Assembly (NCBI GenBank): GCA_022592445.1
Contig: JABYQR010000054.1
Span: 1-64,000 of the forward strand
Direction of reading: 5' to 3'
Length of the DNA stretch: 64,000 nt
Source of the DNA: Cytidiella melzeri
Taxonomy: Eukaryota; Basidiomycota; Agaricomycetes; Polyporales; Irpicaceae
The translations under genes were made by a program, and so were the position numbers. Positions 22,478 through 34,280 of this stretch are shown here, in pieces. The notes under the pieces are model-generated. The model had not been told where the DNA came from and did not search any database. It was given only the letters and a program-made list of their open reading frames with translations. How positions within the stretch are numbered: position 1 is the first letter of the stretch; every line of letters starts with the position of its first letter.

Positions 22478-25400
22478 ATGTCGAGCACTACACCTCCCAC
22501 AGGTGGTTTGGCATCGTCTGGCCCTGCTGGGTCCACTCCTGCCTCTGCAGGCCCCTCTGCCGCTGGTTCGTCGTTTGTCAAGAACACTTCCAGCAACTCC
22601 TCGTTCATCAAACTCGACTCGCTGCCTAAGCTGACTGGTGCCAACAACTGGAAGGAATGGAACATGCTGTTCATCCAGTTCCTCAAGACGCAAGCCGCGT
22701 CTGGCATGGTCGATCCTTCTCTGGTCAAGCCCGCGTCCACCGACACGGACTACAACGACTGGTGCAAGGCCGACGCCAACGTCACTCTGGTTCTCCTCGC
22801 GACCGTCGACAGCTCTCTCCACCATCTCTTCGACCTCGAGACCAACTCTGCCGCCGAGATCTACGCCAAGCTTAAGGCCAACTACTCCGCCTCGACCACT
22901 CTCTCTGCGTTCCTCAAGTTCAAGCAGTACTTCCTTCACACGATCGACGGCTCACGCCCTCTCGTTGAACAGCTTGAAGAACGCGGTCGTCTCTGGCAAG
23001 AAGTTGACGCCTCCGGCATCCTTAGCGACAAGGAACTGCTCAAAATCTTCGGTCTTCTCTCGGTACTCCCTGACTCCTTCGCCAACATCGTCGAGCCCAT
23101 CCTCGCTGTCACCGCGCCAAAGGACTTGAAATACGACGACATCCGATCGCGCCTCATCGACGAGGCTAAGCGAAAGGAATCGCCTTCAGTCTCTGCGGTC
23201 AAGTTCAACAAGTCTTCGGCTTTGTCCTCGTCGGGCAAGTCAAAGAAGCAGTGCGGGTTCTGCAAGTACAAGGGTCATACAGAGGACGAGTGTCGTAAGA
23301 AAAAGGCTGCCATTGAGAAGGCAAGGAAAGGGGGAAAAGGAGGAAAGGACAAGGGGAAGAAGGAATCTTCTGGGTCACCATCATCGTCTAACGGTTCTGC
23401 TGCTGTACATGTAGTCTCTGCTGAGGACTCCGCGTCCGAAGCCGCCAACGTCGCAAATATAGATGTTATGTTTTATGCTTCGGGTGAAACACCCTGGATG
23501 CTCGACTCAGGCTGTACGAGACACATCACCAACAACCTCAACGACTTCCACGACTACAAGCCGTTCGCTACACCGTCGTTTGCGACATTGGCTGATGCTT
23601 CGAAGACTTCAATGTCTACGCTTGGGTCTGGGAGCATACGTGGAACTGTACACGTTGATGGAAAGCAGCTCACAGCGCAGTTTGACAACGTCTTATACTG
23701 CCCGGGCATCGCCTACCGACTCATTTCGATTTCCTGTCTTGACTCCAAAGGATTCTCTACCGTTTTCACTGGCGGTAAAGCACGGATACACAAGAATGAT
23801 ACCACCTACGGCATAGGTACTCTCAAGGGCGGCCAATACTGGTTGGGACTTCGCATCTCTTCTTCGTTGGTCGCCTCCTCCACGCACACGCACTCGTCAC
23901 CCATCGACCTTGTACACCAACGCTATGGTCACCTCAACTGGGAAGCACTACAAAAGCTACGCTCTGACGACTCCCCGGTGACAGGTCTGACTATTGACGA
24001 GAAGACTCCTCGCTCTGAACACGCATGCGAAGGTTGTCAACTCGGCAAGGCCACACGACGCACATTCCATTCATCCTCGACACCTCGCGCGGACAAACCT
24101 TTCGATCTCATCCACACTGACTTGGCTGGACCTATGCAGAACTCTTCTGTAAACGGCGGACACCTCTACATGCTCACATACATCGACAACTGCTCTGACA
24201 ACGTCTGGATTTATTTCCTGAAACACAAAGACGAACAGGAGCAGAAGTTTGAGGAGTTCCGTCAGCTGGTCAAAACTCAGTTCGAGAGGGATATCAAGAT
24301 TCTTCGCTCTGACAGGGGCGGTGAATACCAGTCGAAGCGCTTCGTGCAACGATTGAAGGATCTTGGCATTGTCCATCAGCGCACCACCCCGGATACACCA
24401 CAACAAAACGGCAAGGCTGAGCGTTTCAACCGCACCATCATGGAGGCTGCGCTCTCTATGCTTTACGCCGCCGGGATGTCCAAAGGATTCTGGGAAGAAG
24501 CCGTGAAAACCGCTGTGCATGTGCGCAACCGAGCACCCAAACGGTCTCTGGATTGGAGGACACCATTCGAGATTATCACTGGCTCCAAGCCGGATGTTTC
24601 ATACTTCCGTGTTTTTGGTTGCCTCACCTATCGCCACATTCACAAGGATCATCGCAGGAAGCTCGATGCTCACGCTCAGCCTCTTGTGCATGTTGGGTAT
24701 GAAGCGGGTTCTAAAGGTTACCGCTTATGGGACAAACATACTCATAGGATCGTCTCGAGTACTGACGTTGTATTCGACGAACTGATCTTTCCTAACCGTC
24801 TTTCACCTCCTACTCAACCAACTTCGAGCATTCCAACCTCTCCGCCGACCACGTACGATCTTGAACTTTCACTCCCTTTAACGCCCTCTTCTCAGCCGGC
24901 TACTACCACGTCGCAAGTGCCCCCAACTCAACAACCACCTCCTCCTGACGCAACATCCACGTCGGCTCCTACGCCTTCACGGATACCGCGTCCCTCTACT
25001 CCTATTCCTAGTTCGTCCGCACCTGCTGAACCAGAGCCTAGCTCTTCATCCATGCCACTCTCGCCTTCCAAATGGAAAGGCCCTCCTGTCGTACCTTCTC
25101 CCAAACTCGAGCCAAATCCCAATCGTCTTCCGGCCGCTTCTCCACATGACTACCTTTCATTCTCCAACCCAGCTCATGCTGGTGTTACACGTCGTTCACA
25201 ACGCACTGTTGTACCTCGTGATGCGAAGCGTCTCCAGTCTATGTGGGCTGCTACTGAACAAGAGATTGAGGAGACGACTCGGGCTCGCAGTAACAAGGTC
25301 CCCTACAAAGGCAAAGGCAAAGCGAAAGCTGACACCGGCGCTGTCCTATCTGACGAGCAAGTCGTCATGCTAGCAGCGGCAGTTACGCCTCAGGGGGAGC

Positions 25401-26974
25401 CTCGTACCTATCGGCAGGCTATGGGTTCACCGGATCGAGATGACTGGCGTGCAGCTATGGAGGCCGAGATCAAAGGTCTCCAGGACACTGGAACATGGAA
25501 ACTAGTCGATTTGCCCCCTGGTCGCAAGGCGATTAAGAGCAAATGGGTTTACAAACTCAAACTCGACAAGGACGGAAATGTTGATCGTTATAAGGCACGT
25601 CTGGTAGCCAAGGGTTTTGAGCAAGTTCAAGGCATCGATTTCACAGACACCTTCGCTCCCGTCGCCCGTCTGGAGTCTTGGCGATACCTCGTCGCCTTGG
25701 CAGCTATTCTGGACTGGGAAATTCACCAGATTGACTTCCAACAAGCCTATCTGAACGGATCTTTGGACGAGGAGGTTTACATAGAGCAACCTGAAGGGTT
25801 TGTACTGGATGAAGGCAAAGTATGCCGCCTTCATAAGGCAATCTATGGCCTAAAGCAAGCAGGACGCCAATGGTTCCTCACGCTCAAGGCATGCCTCGAA
25901 GAACTTGGCTTCGTCTGTTACGACACAGGTGATGTCGCCATTTTCACTCGTCGACGAGGGGGAGCCCTCCAAATTATTGTTTGCTATGTCGATGATCTCA
26001 CTATCATGGGGAAAAGTCTCACCCTCATCAAGGAGACCAAGGACGCTCTTCGTCGCCATTTCGATCTCAAAGACTTAGGCGAGCTCAAGCACTATCTCGG
26101 TATCCGTATCACTCGGGATAGGGGGAGTCGTCTCATCTACCTCGACCAAGAGGTCTATATAAATTCCGTTCTCAAACGCTTCCAGCATGAGGACTCCAAT
26201 CCTGCTTCCACACCGCTTCCAACCGGTATCCAGTTGGTACACAATGAAAATCCCAAGGAGCAGTGCGACCCAGCACTTATCCACACCTACCGCAGCGTAC
26301 TTGGCTCACTCATGTACGCCTCTCTTGGAACTCGACCTGACATCTCGTACGCCGTTGCAAAGCTCTGTCAATACCAGTCCAACCCCTCGCAGTTGCATCT
26401 CCGCGCTGCATATCATGTCCTTCGCTACCTTCGCGGTACATCCAGTCTCCGACTTTGTCTAGGCCATAATGACGAAGGCGTTGACGATCTTGTCGGTTAC
26501 ACCGACGCCGACTTTGCCGGCGACTTAGACGACTCGCTCTCCACATCTGGCTGGGTTTATTTCCTAGGCTATGGCGCTGTCTGCTGGTCCTCGCGCAAAC
26601 AACGTTCTGTGGCGAAGTCTACCTTCGACTCAGAATACTTTGCGGCTCACGAAGCTTGCGAGCAACTCAAGTGGTTGAAGATTCTCACTGATCAAATTGA
26701 GCAACCTCTTCCTCTACCTGTCGTCCTTCATTGCGACAACAAGAGTGCTGTAGACGCTTCCAAGTCCACCCACGTGAAGCATCGCTCAAAACATACTCGC
26801 GTCACTGCGCACGCTGTTCACGAATGCGTCACCGAAGGCCTCGTCGAATTGGTTCGAATCCCTGGAGTTGACAACCCCGCTGACATCTTCACCAAGTCTT
26901 TACCGGCTGAAGCTCACGTTCGTCACTCTGAGTCCTTAGGGCTCGTCCAGTTTCACCTCGCTGAGGGGGAGTAA
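22478..26974 (+). CDS. Copia Gag-Pol polyprotein (1498 aa, intact)
   Basis: One frame encodes all functions needed for cytoplasmic particle assembly, reverse transcription and nuclear integration. Approximate residues: gag domain 35-240 (KLTGANNWKEWN); zinc knuckle CGFCKYKGHTEDEC 259-272; Lys/Gly-rich linker; protease WMLDSGCTRH 341-350; GAG-pre-integrase with HQRYGHLN and CEGCQLGK; integrase core D546 (HTDLAGPM), D about 612 (RSDRGGEY), E about 647 (GKAERFNR); Pro/Ser/Thr-rich linker 770-910; RT with KARLVAKGFEQVQGIDF, catalytic QIDFQQAYLNG near 1086 and CYVDDL near 1170; RNase H with GYTDADFAGD and STFDSEYFAAHEA. No frameshift separates Gag and Pol. The ATG is 131 bp after the LTR, and the TAA stop overlaps the first three bases of the 3' LTR. 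Confidence 0.96.
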   Translation: MSSTTPPTGGLASSGPAGSTPASAGPSAAGSSFVKNTSSNSSFIKLDSLPKLTGANNWKEWNMLFIQFLKTQAASGMVDPSLVKPASTDTDYNDWCKADANVTLVLLATVDSSLHHLFDLETNSAAEIYAKLKANYSASTTLSAFLKFKQYFLHTIDGSRPLVEQLEERGRLWQEVDASGILSDKELLKIFGLLSVLPDSFANIVEPILAVTAPKDLKYDDIRSRLIDEAKRKESPSVSAVKFNKSSALSSSGKSKKQCGFCKYKGHTEDECRKKKAAIEKARKGGKGGKDKGKKESSGSPSSSNGSAAVHVVSAEDSASEAANVANIDVMFYASGETPWMLDSGCTRHITNNLNDFHDYKPFATPSFATLADASKTSMSTLGSGSIRGTVHVDGKQLTAQFDNVLYCPGIAYRLISISCLDSKGFSTVFTGGKARIHKNDTTYGIGTLKGGQYWLGLRISSSLVASSTHTHSSPIDLVHQRYGHLNWEALQKLRSDDSPVTGLTIDEKTPRSEHACEGCQLGKATRRTFHSSSTPRADKPFDLIHTDLAGPMQNSSVNGGHLYMLTYIDNCSDNVWIYFLKHKDEQEQKFEEFRQLVKTQFERDIKILRSDRGGEYQSKRFVQRLKDLGIVHQRTTPDTPQQNGKAERFNRTIMEAALSMLYAAGMSKGFWEEAVKTAVHVRNRAPKRSLDWRTPFEIITGSKPDVSYFRVFGCLTYRHIHKDHRRKLDAHAQPLVHVGYEAGSKGYRLWDKHTHRIVSSTDVVFDELIFPNRLSPPTQPTSSIPTSPPTTYDLELSLPLTPSSQPATTTSQVPPTQQPPPPDATSTSAPTPSRIPRPSTPIPSSSAPAEPEPSSSSMPLSPSKWKGPPVVPSPKLEPNPNRLPAASPHDYLSFSNPAHAGVTRRSQRTVVPRDAKRLQSMWAATEQEIEETTRARSNKVPYKGKGKAKADTGAVLSDEQVVMLAAAVTPQGEPRTYRQAMGSPDRDDWRAAMEAEIKGLQDTGTWKLVDLPPGRKAIKSKWVYKLKLDKDGNVDRYKARLVAKGFEQVQGIDFTDTFAPVARLESWRYLVALAAILDWEIHQIDFQQAYLNGSLDEEVYIEQPEGFVLDEGKVCRLHKAIYGLKQAGRQWFLTLKACLEELGFVCYDTGDVAIFTRRRGGALQIIVCYVDDLTIMGKSLTLIKETKDALRRHFDLKDLGELKHYLGIRITRDRGSRLIYLDQEVYINSVLKRFQHEDSNPASTPLPTGIQLVHNENPKEQCDPALIHTYRSVLGSLMYASLGTRPDISYAVAKLCQYQSNPSQLHLRAAYHVLRYLRGTSSLRLCLGHNDEGVDDLVGYTDADFAGDLDDSLSTSGWVYFLGYGAVCWSSRKQRSVAKSTFDSEYFAAHEACEQLKWLKILTDQIEQPLPLPVVLHCDNKSAVDASKSTHVKHRSKHTRVTAHAVHECVTEGLVELVRIPGVDNPADIFTKSLPAEAHVRHSESLGLVQFHLAEGE
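26961..26971 (+). other. Polypurine tract of element G
   Basis: CTGAGGGGGAG immediately before the 3' LTR; the purine run GAGGGGGAG would prime plus-strand DNA. It is also the end of the coding region (AEGE then stop). Confidence 0.8.
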
Positions 26975-27410
26975 TGGCTTTTCAGCTCCGGCTCACGGAC
27001 TAGTAGTTACCGGACTCTCTTTTGTTTTCCGTATATGGTCGCTCTATTGTTCTTTCTTCACGCGGACACATCTGTATCACAGATTTTCCTCTTTGGGTCG
27101 CCTGAGGGCTCTGTCTTATATACCTTCGCCCCCGCTCCTGACACTCCATCGTGCTCTTTCTCTTTCGCACCTGGAGTGAGTATTCTTCGTTGTCCCTCAC
27201 ATATGCAATATGCTCACAGCCTGTACCTATAGTTAACTCGCTTCGCTCGTGTGTCTTAGGTACAGTCATTATGCAATCGTGCTCTTTCTCTTTCGCACCT
27301 GGATTAACTCGCTTCGCTCGTGTGTCTTAGGTCCTTACGACGGCAAGTGGGATTACGACTGCGCATCCATCCCTGCCTCTAGACGTGTTGAATACATTCG
27401 ACCGGCTTTA
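26972..27410 (+). repeat. 3' LTR of element G
   Basis: 439 bp, matching the 5' LTR with one visible difference (TTTCGC here against TTTTGC near 22236). Confidence 0.93.
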
Positions 27411-27415
27411 AAATT

Positions 27416-28895
27416 GCTTATCACGCAGATTTTTCTTTGTTAGTTGCAATGCTCTCTGAAATCTCTTGCTCTCCCATGGGGCCGCCGCCAACGCATCAGG
27501 ACTCTGGCCTACCGATTTGAACCAAGCAACTATGGGTTGAAGAAGCCAACAACGCTCTGTTATACCCAACCAGTCTTCCTAGCTGCACTCTCCATGAAGA
27601 ATACGAACGTGGCGCAGGGAATTACGGAAACTAGACCGATTGGCTTCAGGAACGTGGGTTTACGCATCTGCGGAGGATGAGGGAGACGGAAACTCAAGTA
27701 GGGCTCTTCGTCATTCATCTTCAAACTACGGCTCAGAGTCATACTCGGAATACATTGCACTGGCGTATGCATGGCTGGAACGTCACCTCACGTTACCCTT
27801 TGAGTCGCCACCGCGCTCTCCCTACTTGACCACTCCTTTGGCGGTCTCAAAGCGACCAGGTACCAGGAGCTCTTGTTCGAAGACTACTATATCGTCCTCG
27901 TCAATCCCGACAGACGTCATCCTCCCAGTACGGCCACGTGGGGACCCTTTGCACTTTCGCACTCACGCTTTCATCCACATTCAGCTTAACAAATTCCCCT
28001 TTCCTTCAATCCCTTCCGTCGCAGCCGTGCATCACCTCTAGGGGCTGTAGCTTCAACGTCTGGCGACGCATGTATGCCTTGCCCCTCCCTGTAGCGGACG
28101 ACGTCGCTCTAGCATCTCCGATAACGGCTCGTTTGCCAATGAAACGGAAAACAGAAAGGACTCTACAGTGGATGATAAGAGTGATCTAAATATCACAAGT
28201 TATCAAGAGAAAGCTGGCCGTGGTACTTGGGCTGCAGACTCACGGCCAGATCAGGTCAAGCTCAGCAGTCGCGGCGAATATCCATGGAATTCTCTCCGTA
28301 AATACAACATTCTTCTCGACGAGTCTGGCTCGATTTGAACAAAGTGCAGGGTGTGCTGTCGCGTAGAATTGTTCCGGCATGAAAAAGTGAGTAGCCCAAA
28401 AACTGGGCAATTCCGAATTTAGACTCTCATCTATACATTATTTTGGAGGAGAGTTGGACGGCGCGGCGTTGATCAAGATTATTCTAGGGCTATAAATAGG
28501 AAATCGATAGACAGCAGCAGCAGCAGCAGCGGCGCTGAGGGTTGTGGAATCTGTATGGATGCTGCTTATACCCTGACGGAAGGATTGTTATTTGGGTCGT
28601 TATTCCTGGCGTCGTTGCTCTATTGGATATCTGTGGCGTAGCTGTATCAGTAGTCGAAACTTCATGATAAACGCATTTGTCTCGATGCACAACATCCGCT
28701 TGAATACCGACAAACCGACTACAAGTTTGTGAAAAGAAAAGAAAACAGACTGGCAAACTACGCAAACAATGAAACTACAAATCGGAAACGGGATGCGACG
28801 ACAACGAAAAGATAGTGAATAGCCGATGAAAGCCGTGAATGTGCTAATCATGCTTATCGCGCGGGTCCCGGAGAGTAGGTAGTGATAAGTAATAG
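27416..28895. other. Intergenic stretch, no supported gene
   Basis: Contains a Ser/Arg-rich open frame on the plus strand (27640-28041) without recognisable domains, judged unlikely to be a gene. A GCA/CAG microsatellite of about six units lies at 28512-28531. Nothing else is supported. Confidence 0.5.
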
Positions 28896-29105
28896 ATGAA
28901 ATAGTAATGGTCATGCATCGCAAGCCTAAGGGAGTTCAGGCGGAAGGGTGTCACCTCTAGGACGAGTCATCCAGCTCAGCTATCGCAGCCTAAGTAGCGA
29001 TAATGTAAACGTTGGGGGAATAGTAATGGTCATAAAGTAAAAGCCTAAGGAAATCCGTGCGGAACAGTGGCACTCCGAGCTCTTCTTGCAGAGGACGAGC
29101 CGTCC
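28896..29105 (-). repeat. Partial tandem duplication at 3' end of DUF6535 gene
   Basis: The block around 28896-28970 (ATAGTAATGGTCAT, AGCCTAAGG, GAGGACGAG-like) repeats imperfectly at 29023-29105, covering the terminal codons and 3' flank of the gene at 29045-31900. Confidence 0.55.
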
Positions 29106-31900
29106 TCCTCAATTACCCCAACTTGAAGACCGTGAACGGAATTTTTCGGAGACGTTGGCGTGTCCTGGCCATCTGGAAGCTGCGATGTGACACTTCCACC
29201 TGAGGAGGACAAGTCACCCTCCAAGTCGCCCTCCACATCCTTACCAAACTTAGCTTGTAGCTGGCAAAGGCGATTCTCCCGAAGCTTCTTCCTTTCATCC
29301 GAAGCGTGCTTGGTGCTCTTGAGGCCTGCCAGCGTGTCTTGTAAATCTGCAGGCTGAGACGTGTCTGGGGAGGACGGCTCGCTCTCTCCAACTATCGCAA
29401 GTCGGCAAATGCGATGACTAAATGTGGTGTCCTCATCAAATGCGATAAACAGCTCCAGCCGTTTGATTAGAGTATCCGGGAAGAGACTCGTGCTCTCCGG
29501 GAAGTCTTGCGACCAACAGAGGTAGGCCCGCCTGTCCTGGCCCTCTGGAGGGTGCGAGAGGTCGAGAGAATCGATGAGCCTGAGACTGTCCTTGGCGATA
29601 TCTGAATGGCCTTCAATGTGCCTTCTCGCCACGAGTGGAAGCGCATCGTCAACAGCCCTCCATATGCGATGTATAAACGACGCGTGGTTGTCAATTGGTA
29701 TGCCGTGCTCTTGCATTGCACTCAGTGAACGGAGGAGCATATGACAGGACACCAGAGGGTCTAGCCGCTTTTGACTATTCCGTGGCTTATTCCAGGTTTC
29801 TAGACGACGGTCCCATTGGTCCTCAAGTGTCCAACAGAAGTTTTTAAAAATCCGTTGCAAGTCTTTCTGCCCTAGATCTCAAAATTCTCACCAACGACGG
29901 ACATTTGGGTATCACAGTAATACTCACCGGAACTATGGGACGCAGCTAGTATCACTGCAATGAAAGTCTTCTGCGCTTCTTCCTTGAGACTGCTCGAGGC
30001 ATTGCCCCTACTGCTTCCCATTGCGTACATACTAACGCCCCAGAAATAATTATAACTTGAACTTGAATCCAAGTCCCTCGATAGAATGTTCTGGAACAGA
30101 TTGAGGACTTCGTCTCGGCGGCTGACCATGGACCACAGCTCGATGATGCAGGTCAGAGTTCGTGGCGTCCACCGACCTAGTTCCCGGATGTCGTTCCTCA
30201 CCACGCTGACAAGCGTATCAAACAACAGCTGCAAGTAGTGTGTCGGCACTTTCTCCGGGTCCTTCAGCATATCAAGGAATGATTGATAGGCTATAGCGCT
30301 GCCTGGGGAGAAGTACTGCTGCGTGAGGTGATTCAAGACGGGCAACACATCGTTGCCATTCATCACATGGAGCGCTCCTTGTAGCCTTTTGAGGATGTGA
30401 GGAAATGCATTTACGTCTGGAGCGCGAGTCTTGAGGATATTGAAGAAAACCGCGCAGCGGGAATCGTCGGCGAGCACGCCCGAAAAGCACAAGTTCGCTT
30501 CGCTAGGTATGGGTATGTTGGTCTTGGAGAACAAAAGACATAAACAATCCTTCATCCAGTCATGCCATTCGAGGGATCTCATGTCGCTTGTGAGGGGTTG
30601 CTCCTTGACCTCACGACAAAAGATATCTGCGATTGGAAGCATGATAGTCGAGGCTGTCTGCTTTGATAGACGCAGGAGGTCGAGAAATCCGGAAGAAGGA
30701 ATAGTGATGTTGTCTTGCAGGCGATGGCTGATGATCGCCAGGGCAAATCTCACGTACTCGGTGCCGGGTGCTCGACTTTGCTGGAGGGTATCCATCATTG
30801 TCCGTAGGAGATCATCGTCTGATTGAATAGAGTCCACTGTTATGAGGATATCAAGGTCGTGAATGTCGGTCTTCGCAGCAACTGCCTCGTCGTAGGCTGG
30901 GTCTTTGTGAGACCACTTGCCGGGGATTGGGGATTGATTCTGCAATCCAGGACTACAGAGAGCTCCCTTAGTACTCGATGCTCGCAGTCCCAGATTCGAG
31001 CGACCGTAAGCTATCCTTAGCCTCTGCGCGAGTGACGAATGCAGCTTCCATATAGCCTTTGTGACGGATTTGAGTAGAGTTGTCTTGTATGGGCAACGGG
31101 GCGAAAAGGCTGGGGCGAGGGCGGAAGCAATGAATAGGAATCCCCATCCGGCCACAAGCGGAAAGGTCGTGTGACCTACGGTGGTGTGCACGTCGGCCGT
31201 GAAGATACACAACCCGACAAAAAACGAGGCAAGAGATAGCTGCAGTAGTAAGGGAAGTATAGCGGCAATCTCGAATACCTTCCACTTGTCGAGGCCGGGA
31301 TTGCGATAGTGGCGTACACGGAGTCGTGCTTGAGGGGAAGTGTAGTCTCCTGCAAGATACTCGCGGAACCACTGCTTGACTAAGATGCCGAAAGATGCAC
31401 TCATCAAACTGAGCGTCAAGCTCGCGAACCAAAGGACGTTGACTCGAACGGCGTTCACGGATGGCTGGAAGGAGAGTCGAGGCTGAGAGAAGGGGGATGC
31501 TGTAGAGTTCAGGAACCCGGCATTCAGAGAGTAGGAGTAGGTTTGGATAGCGACCTGCTGCATGAGGGCGACCATGACTTCCATCGGGTCTTGCTGAAGA
31601 CCCTGATATGACTCGATGAGGAACGCGGTCAATACCGCGGAGAACAGACCTGCCTGTACAAACTTGTTAGACGTGGTAAGATGTCTATGTCAGAGAAAAA
31701 CGCACGAAGACCAAGAACGTATCGATATCCTCCTTGTAACCCTGGATCTTCCGCTCGTCCACCTCGTGTATTATGGTTGACATAGCTGACCAAGCATTGG
31801 AGGTAACGTCCTCTGGGGAAACACGATCGTTTCCTCCATTGGAAGCAGGACTATCGTCTGGCCTGGGCTGACTGGTTTCTTCGAGAGAAGACCCAGGCAT
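29045..31900 (-). CDS. DUF6535 domain membrane protein (3 exons, about 915 aa)
   Basis: Predicted exons 31900-31706, 31653-29928 and 29871-29045, with introns of 53 bp (31654-31705) and 56 bp (29872-29927) showing GTGCGT...ACAG and GTGAGT...CTAG. The coding total, 2748 nt, is a multiple of three. Exon 1 ends YKEDIDTFLVF; exon 2 continues AGLFSAVLTAFLIESYQGLQ, then VLWFASLTLSLMSASFGILV, KQWFREYL, and two further hydrophobic segments (ILPLLLQLSLASFFVGLCIF and VAGWGFLFIASALAPAF). This is the DUF6535 pattern, a large basidiomycete family of unknown role with about four membrane spans. The C-terminal two thirds is soluble and helical. No stop or frameshift was seen. A truncated copy lies at 8295-8646. 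Confidence 0.88.
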
Positions 31901-33300
31901 ACTATATGGTCGAAGGGTGGGTAGGTTTGAGGGTGGAATTACATGCAGCGGCTATGCTTGCAAGTTTATCAGCTTATATCCTACACGTCTGAGAGCAAAA
32001 CACAGCAATACTTAGGGCATGTTTGCGGCCTGCTCAGCAGCTCGTCACTAGAGGCAGTGTCGCGAGACACGGAAGGGCGGAAATTGAGTGTGGCTGTGGT
32101 CTACAGAAAACCTACAGTGTTACTCACGATCGAAGGCCCGTCCAGCATTTCGCTGAGGCTGTACCTGGCTTTCCAATGAAAGCTTTGGTGAAGGACTGCA
32201 GTTTCAGGTTTGAAGACGACGCAATACAAGGCACTAGCACCGGTTCCTCGTGCCAGAACATGCGCAGGACTTGTGTTGTGCGCCCCGTCGCTATTATTGT
32301 CTCATGCAAAGCATCAGACGTACACCTCGCAACGTTAATCAATGATGGCTGCCTCATTTAGCGTGCTATATGCTTCGTGTATTTCATCCAGCAGAGCAAC
32401 ATTGATGCTGCGTGTGGGCAATATAGCATTTCTGCTGTATGTTTCGGTACGTACCAACCTGCAATGCGGACAAGAGCAGGAGGGTTTTCGCGTGCAACAT
32501 GTTTGCTAGCAGGTCAGGGTTGCCAGGCACAGTAAGATGCTTGAGGTTGAAGTGCGGCTTGCAATGCGATGTGGAGGAAGACGTCTTACGCAAACTCTGC
32601 TTGTGACATCTCTGAATTGGCGTGTGACAGTCGCGCATAGCGTGACATCTACAGCAGCGGGCGCATGTCGGAGGTGCAGGCGCATTCCTGTACACCTCGA
32701 GTTGGGCTGCACGTGGCTCCGTGCTGAGCCGAGCGTGCGAAACGCGTGAAGCTGTCGTCTGAGAAATGGTCGTTTTCACGCGTAAACCAGCTGAAGGACG
32801 AAATTCACACATCGTGTTACCAGTTCCATCTGGCTGTCGGCTGTGGCTAGTGGCTGCTCTCTCCATGTGTACTAGCTGGCAAAACAACTATTGTGTCAGC
32901 CGGCATGTACTTGTTTTCTAGGTCGGACCATCATTGAAAGCAGCCCATTCGAGTTCACCATAGTGCTTGTCTCACAGGCACGGCCGACAAATGATACTGA
33001 ATTGAAATGAACACAGAAATGTTTATTTCATCAAAACTAGTCAGGTATATACAGTACATGTCTCTATTACTATGCAAACGCTATGCAAAGCCTCAGCAGT
33101 TGTCTGGCGGGAAGTATGTAGATCAGGCCCTATTAACATTTGCTCAGTCAGACTGAGCATCACGTACAATCCTGAGCGGGCCTCCAATGGCGCGCGGTAT
33201 ACTTGGGGATCAGCGTAAATGGTCTCAGAGATTCCCGCAGCCGGGGCATTCAAACGCACGCACCTATACTAAGTTGAGTGAGGTCTGAAGCTATGTACAG
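31901..33300. other. Intergenic stretch, nothing certain
   Basis: No coding sequence recognised. TACACCTCGAGTTGGG at 32692-32707 is identical to the end of the MITE at 33903-34280 and may be a single surviving terminus of a relative. Confidence 0.5.
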
Positions 33301-33514
33301 CTTTCCCAATAACAATAGACCACCGCGGCACAGTGTGCGCAGAGCAGAAGTGGCGCAGGTGGGGCGGGTGCCGTCTAGGACCCCGATGACCACGCCGTTT
33401 TCCAGTTGCCCGCCTGCTTCGCACTCTCGAGTGTGCCGGGGGCCTGCACCACTTGAGCCACTTCTGCTCTGTGCGCACCCATCTCTCGCGGTCTATCGTT
33501 ATTGGGCTGGCTGC
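33301..33514. repeat. Fold-back (long inverted repeat) element
   Basis: Arms of about 60 bp at 33305-33366 and 33446-33508 are near-perfect reverse complements: CCCAATAACAATAGACCACC pairs with the GGTCTATCGTTATTGGG side, and GCAGAGCAGAAGTGG pairs with CCACTTCTGCTCTG. The loop is about 80 bp. The arms would form a stable hairpin. It fits a fold-back or MITE-type DNA element; target duplication unclear. Confidence 0.75.
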
Positions 33515-33902
33515 AAGACATAAGATGACATGGAGAATCAGAGAACACTTGCCGTGTTCCGTCTCGACATCAATGTGCGTATGTCCCCGGGCAACCCGAC
33601 CTATGTGCATGCGATCACATTTTGCACAGCTGAGTGAATATGGACATACCGCGCAGATTGTGCTGGGGGTCAATGGGCAAACGATGGAGGAACTCTGGGG
33701 GATTTTGGGAGCGTCTTCTGTAGCAATAGGACTTTATGTGAGTGGAAGGGGCGGCGTGATGGAAAGACGTCACATTGGGGTGTGAGAGACGCGTCATGCA
33801 GTTCGCGTCTTTCCTTGGGGACTTGTGCGTCAAACGTTGAACGTTCAAACGCTGAAACATTCCAAGTCACAATTTCCACGCGCACCATTCGGGCGCCATA
33901 TA

Positions 33903-34280
33903 CACCTCGAGTTGGGAAATGGTCAGAGAGCTCGTGAAGAACAATGCACGCACAGCACTCACCTCCTTGCCAATGCAGAGTTGCCTATGTTTATACATCT
34001 ATGGTGCTGCTGCAATGCTACCAGGTATAAAGTTCCTGCAATTGATCTAAACTTGAACATAGGTTAACACTGAAAGCGAGAGTACGGCACCGTCTGCCTG
34101 ACACCTGGAGTACAGGTCCACGTATCCTGACTGCCGCTGTTGAAGGCGCAACAGCACGTGTTCACCATGTTTGGCAAGCAGCCGTGCGATAGCCCGTTTC
34201 CAGCTGTCCACACATGGAGGCGTCACTGTCTCACGGCTGCCATTGTCACGCGCGGAACAGGATTTTCCCAACTCGAGGTG
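33903..34280. mobile_element. Tc1/mariner-type MITE K
   Basis: 378 bp with terminal inverted repeats CACCTCGAGTTGGGAAA at the left and its complement at the right end (34264-34280), flanked by TA on both sides (33901-33902, 34281-34282). No transposase ORF. TA duplication plus inverted ends is the mark of Tc1/mariner-mobilised MITEs. Its right flank (CGACAGTA context, 34286-34310) is also found just left of transposon I. Confidence 0.82.

Larger units (their letters stand above)
21909..27410 (+). mobile_element. Complete Ty1/copia retrotransposon G
   Basis: 5502 bp with two 439-bp LTRs (21909-22347, 26972-27410) differing by one visible base, a half-tRNA primer site, one uninterrupted gag-pol ORF and a polypurine tract. 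The direct repeat AAATT flanks it (21904-21908 and 27411-27415). LTRs run TAATGGC to GGCTTTA, so the ends are TA/TA rather than TG/CA. Near-identical LTRs and an open ORF point to a recent, possibly active copy. The pol of element H comes from a diverged relative. Confidence 0.95.

Noticed and set aside
27640..28041. Open frame of 133 codons on the plus strand
   Set aside because: Ser/Arg/Pro-biased, no domain, start inside a frame without context; likely chance.
28512..28531. GCA trinucleotide run
   Set aside because: Ordinary short microsatellite in non-coding DNA.
32692..32707. Possible second MITE of the K type
   Set aside because: Only one terminus (CACCTCGAGTTGGG) was found; no inverted partner was visible within about 1 kb.
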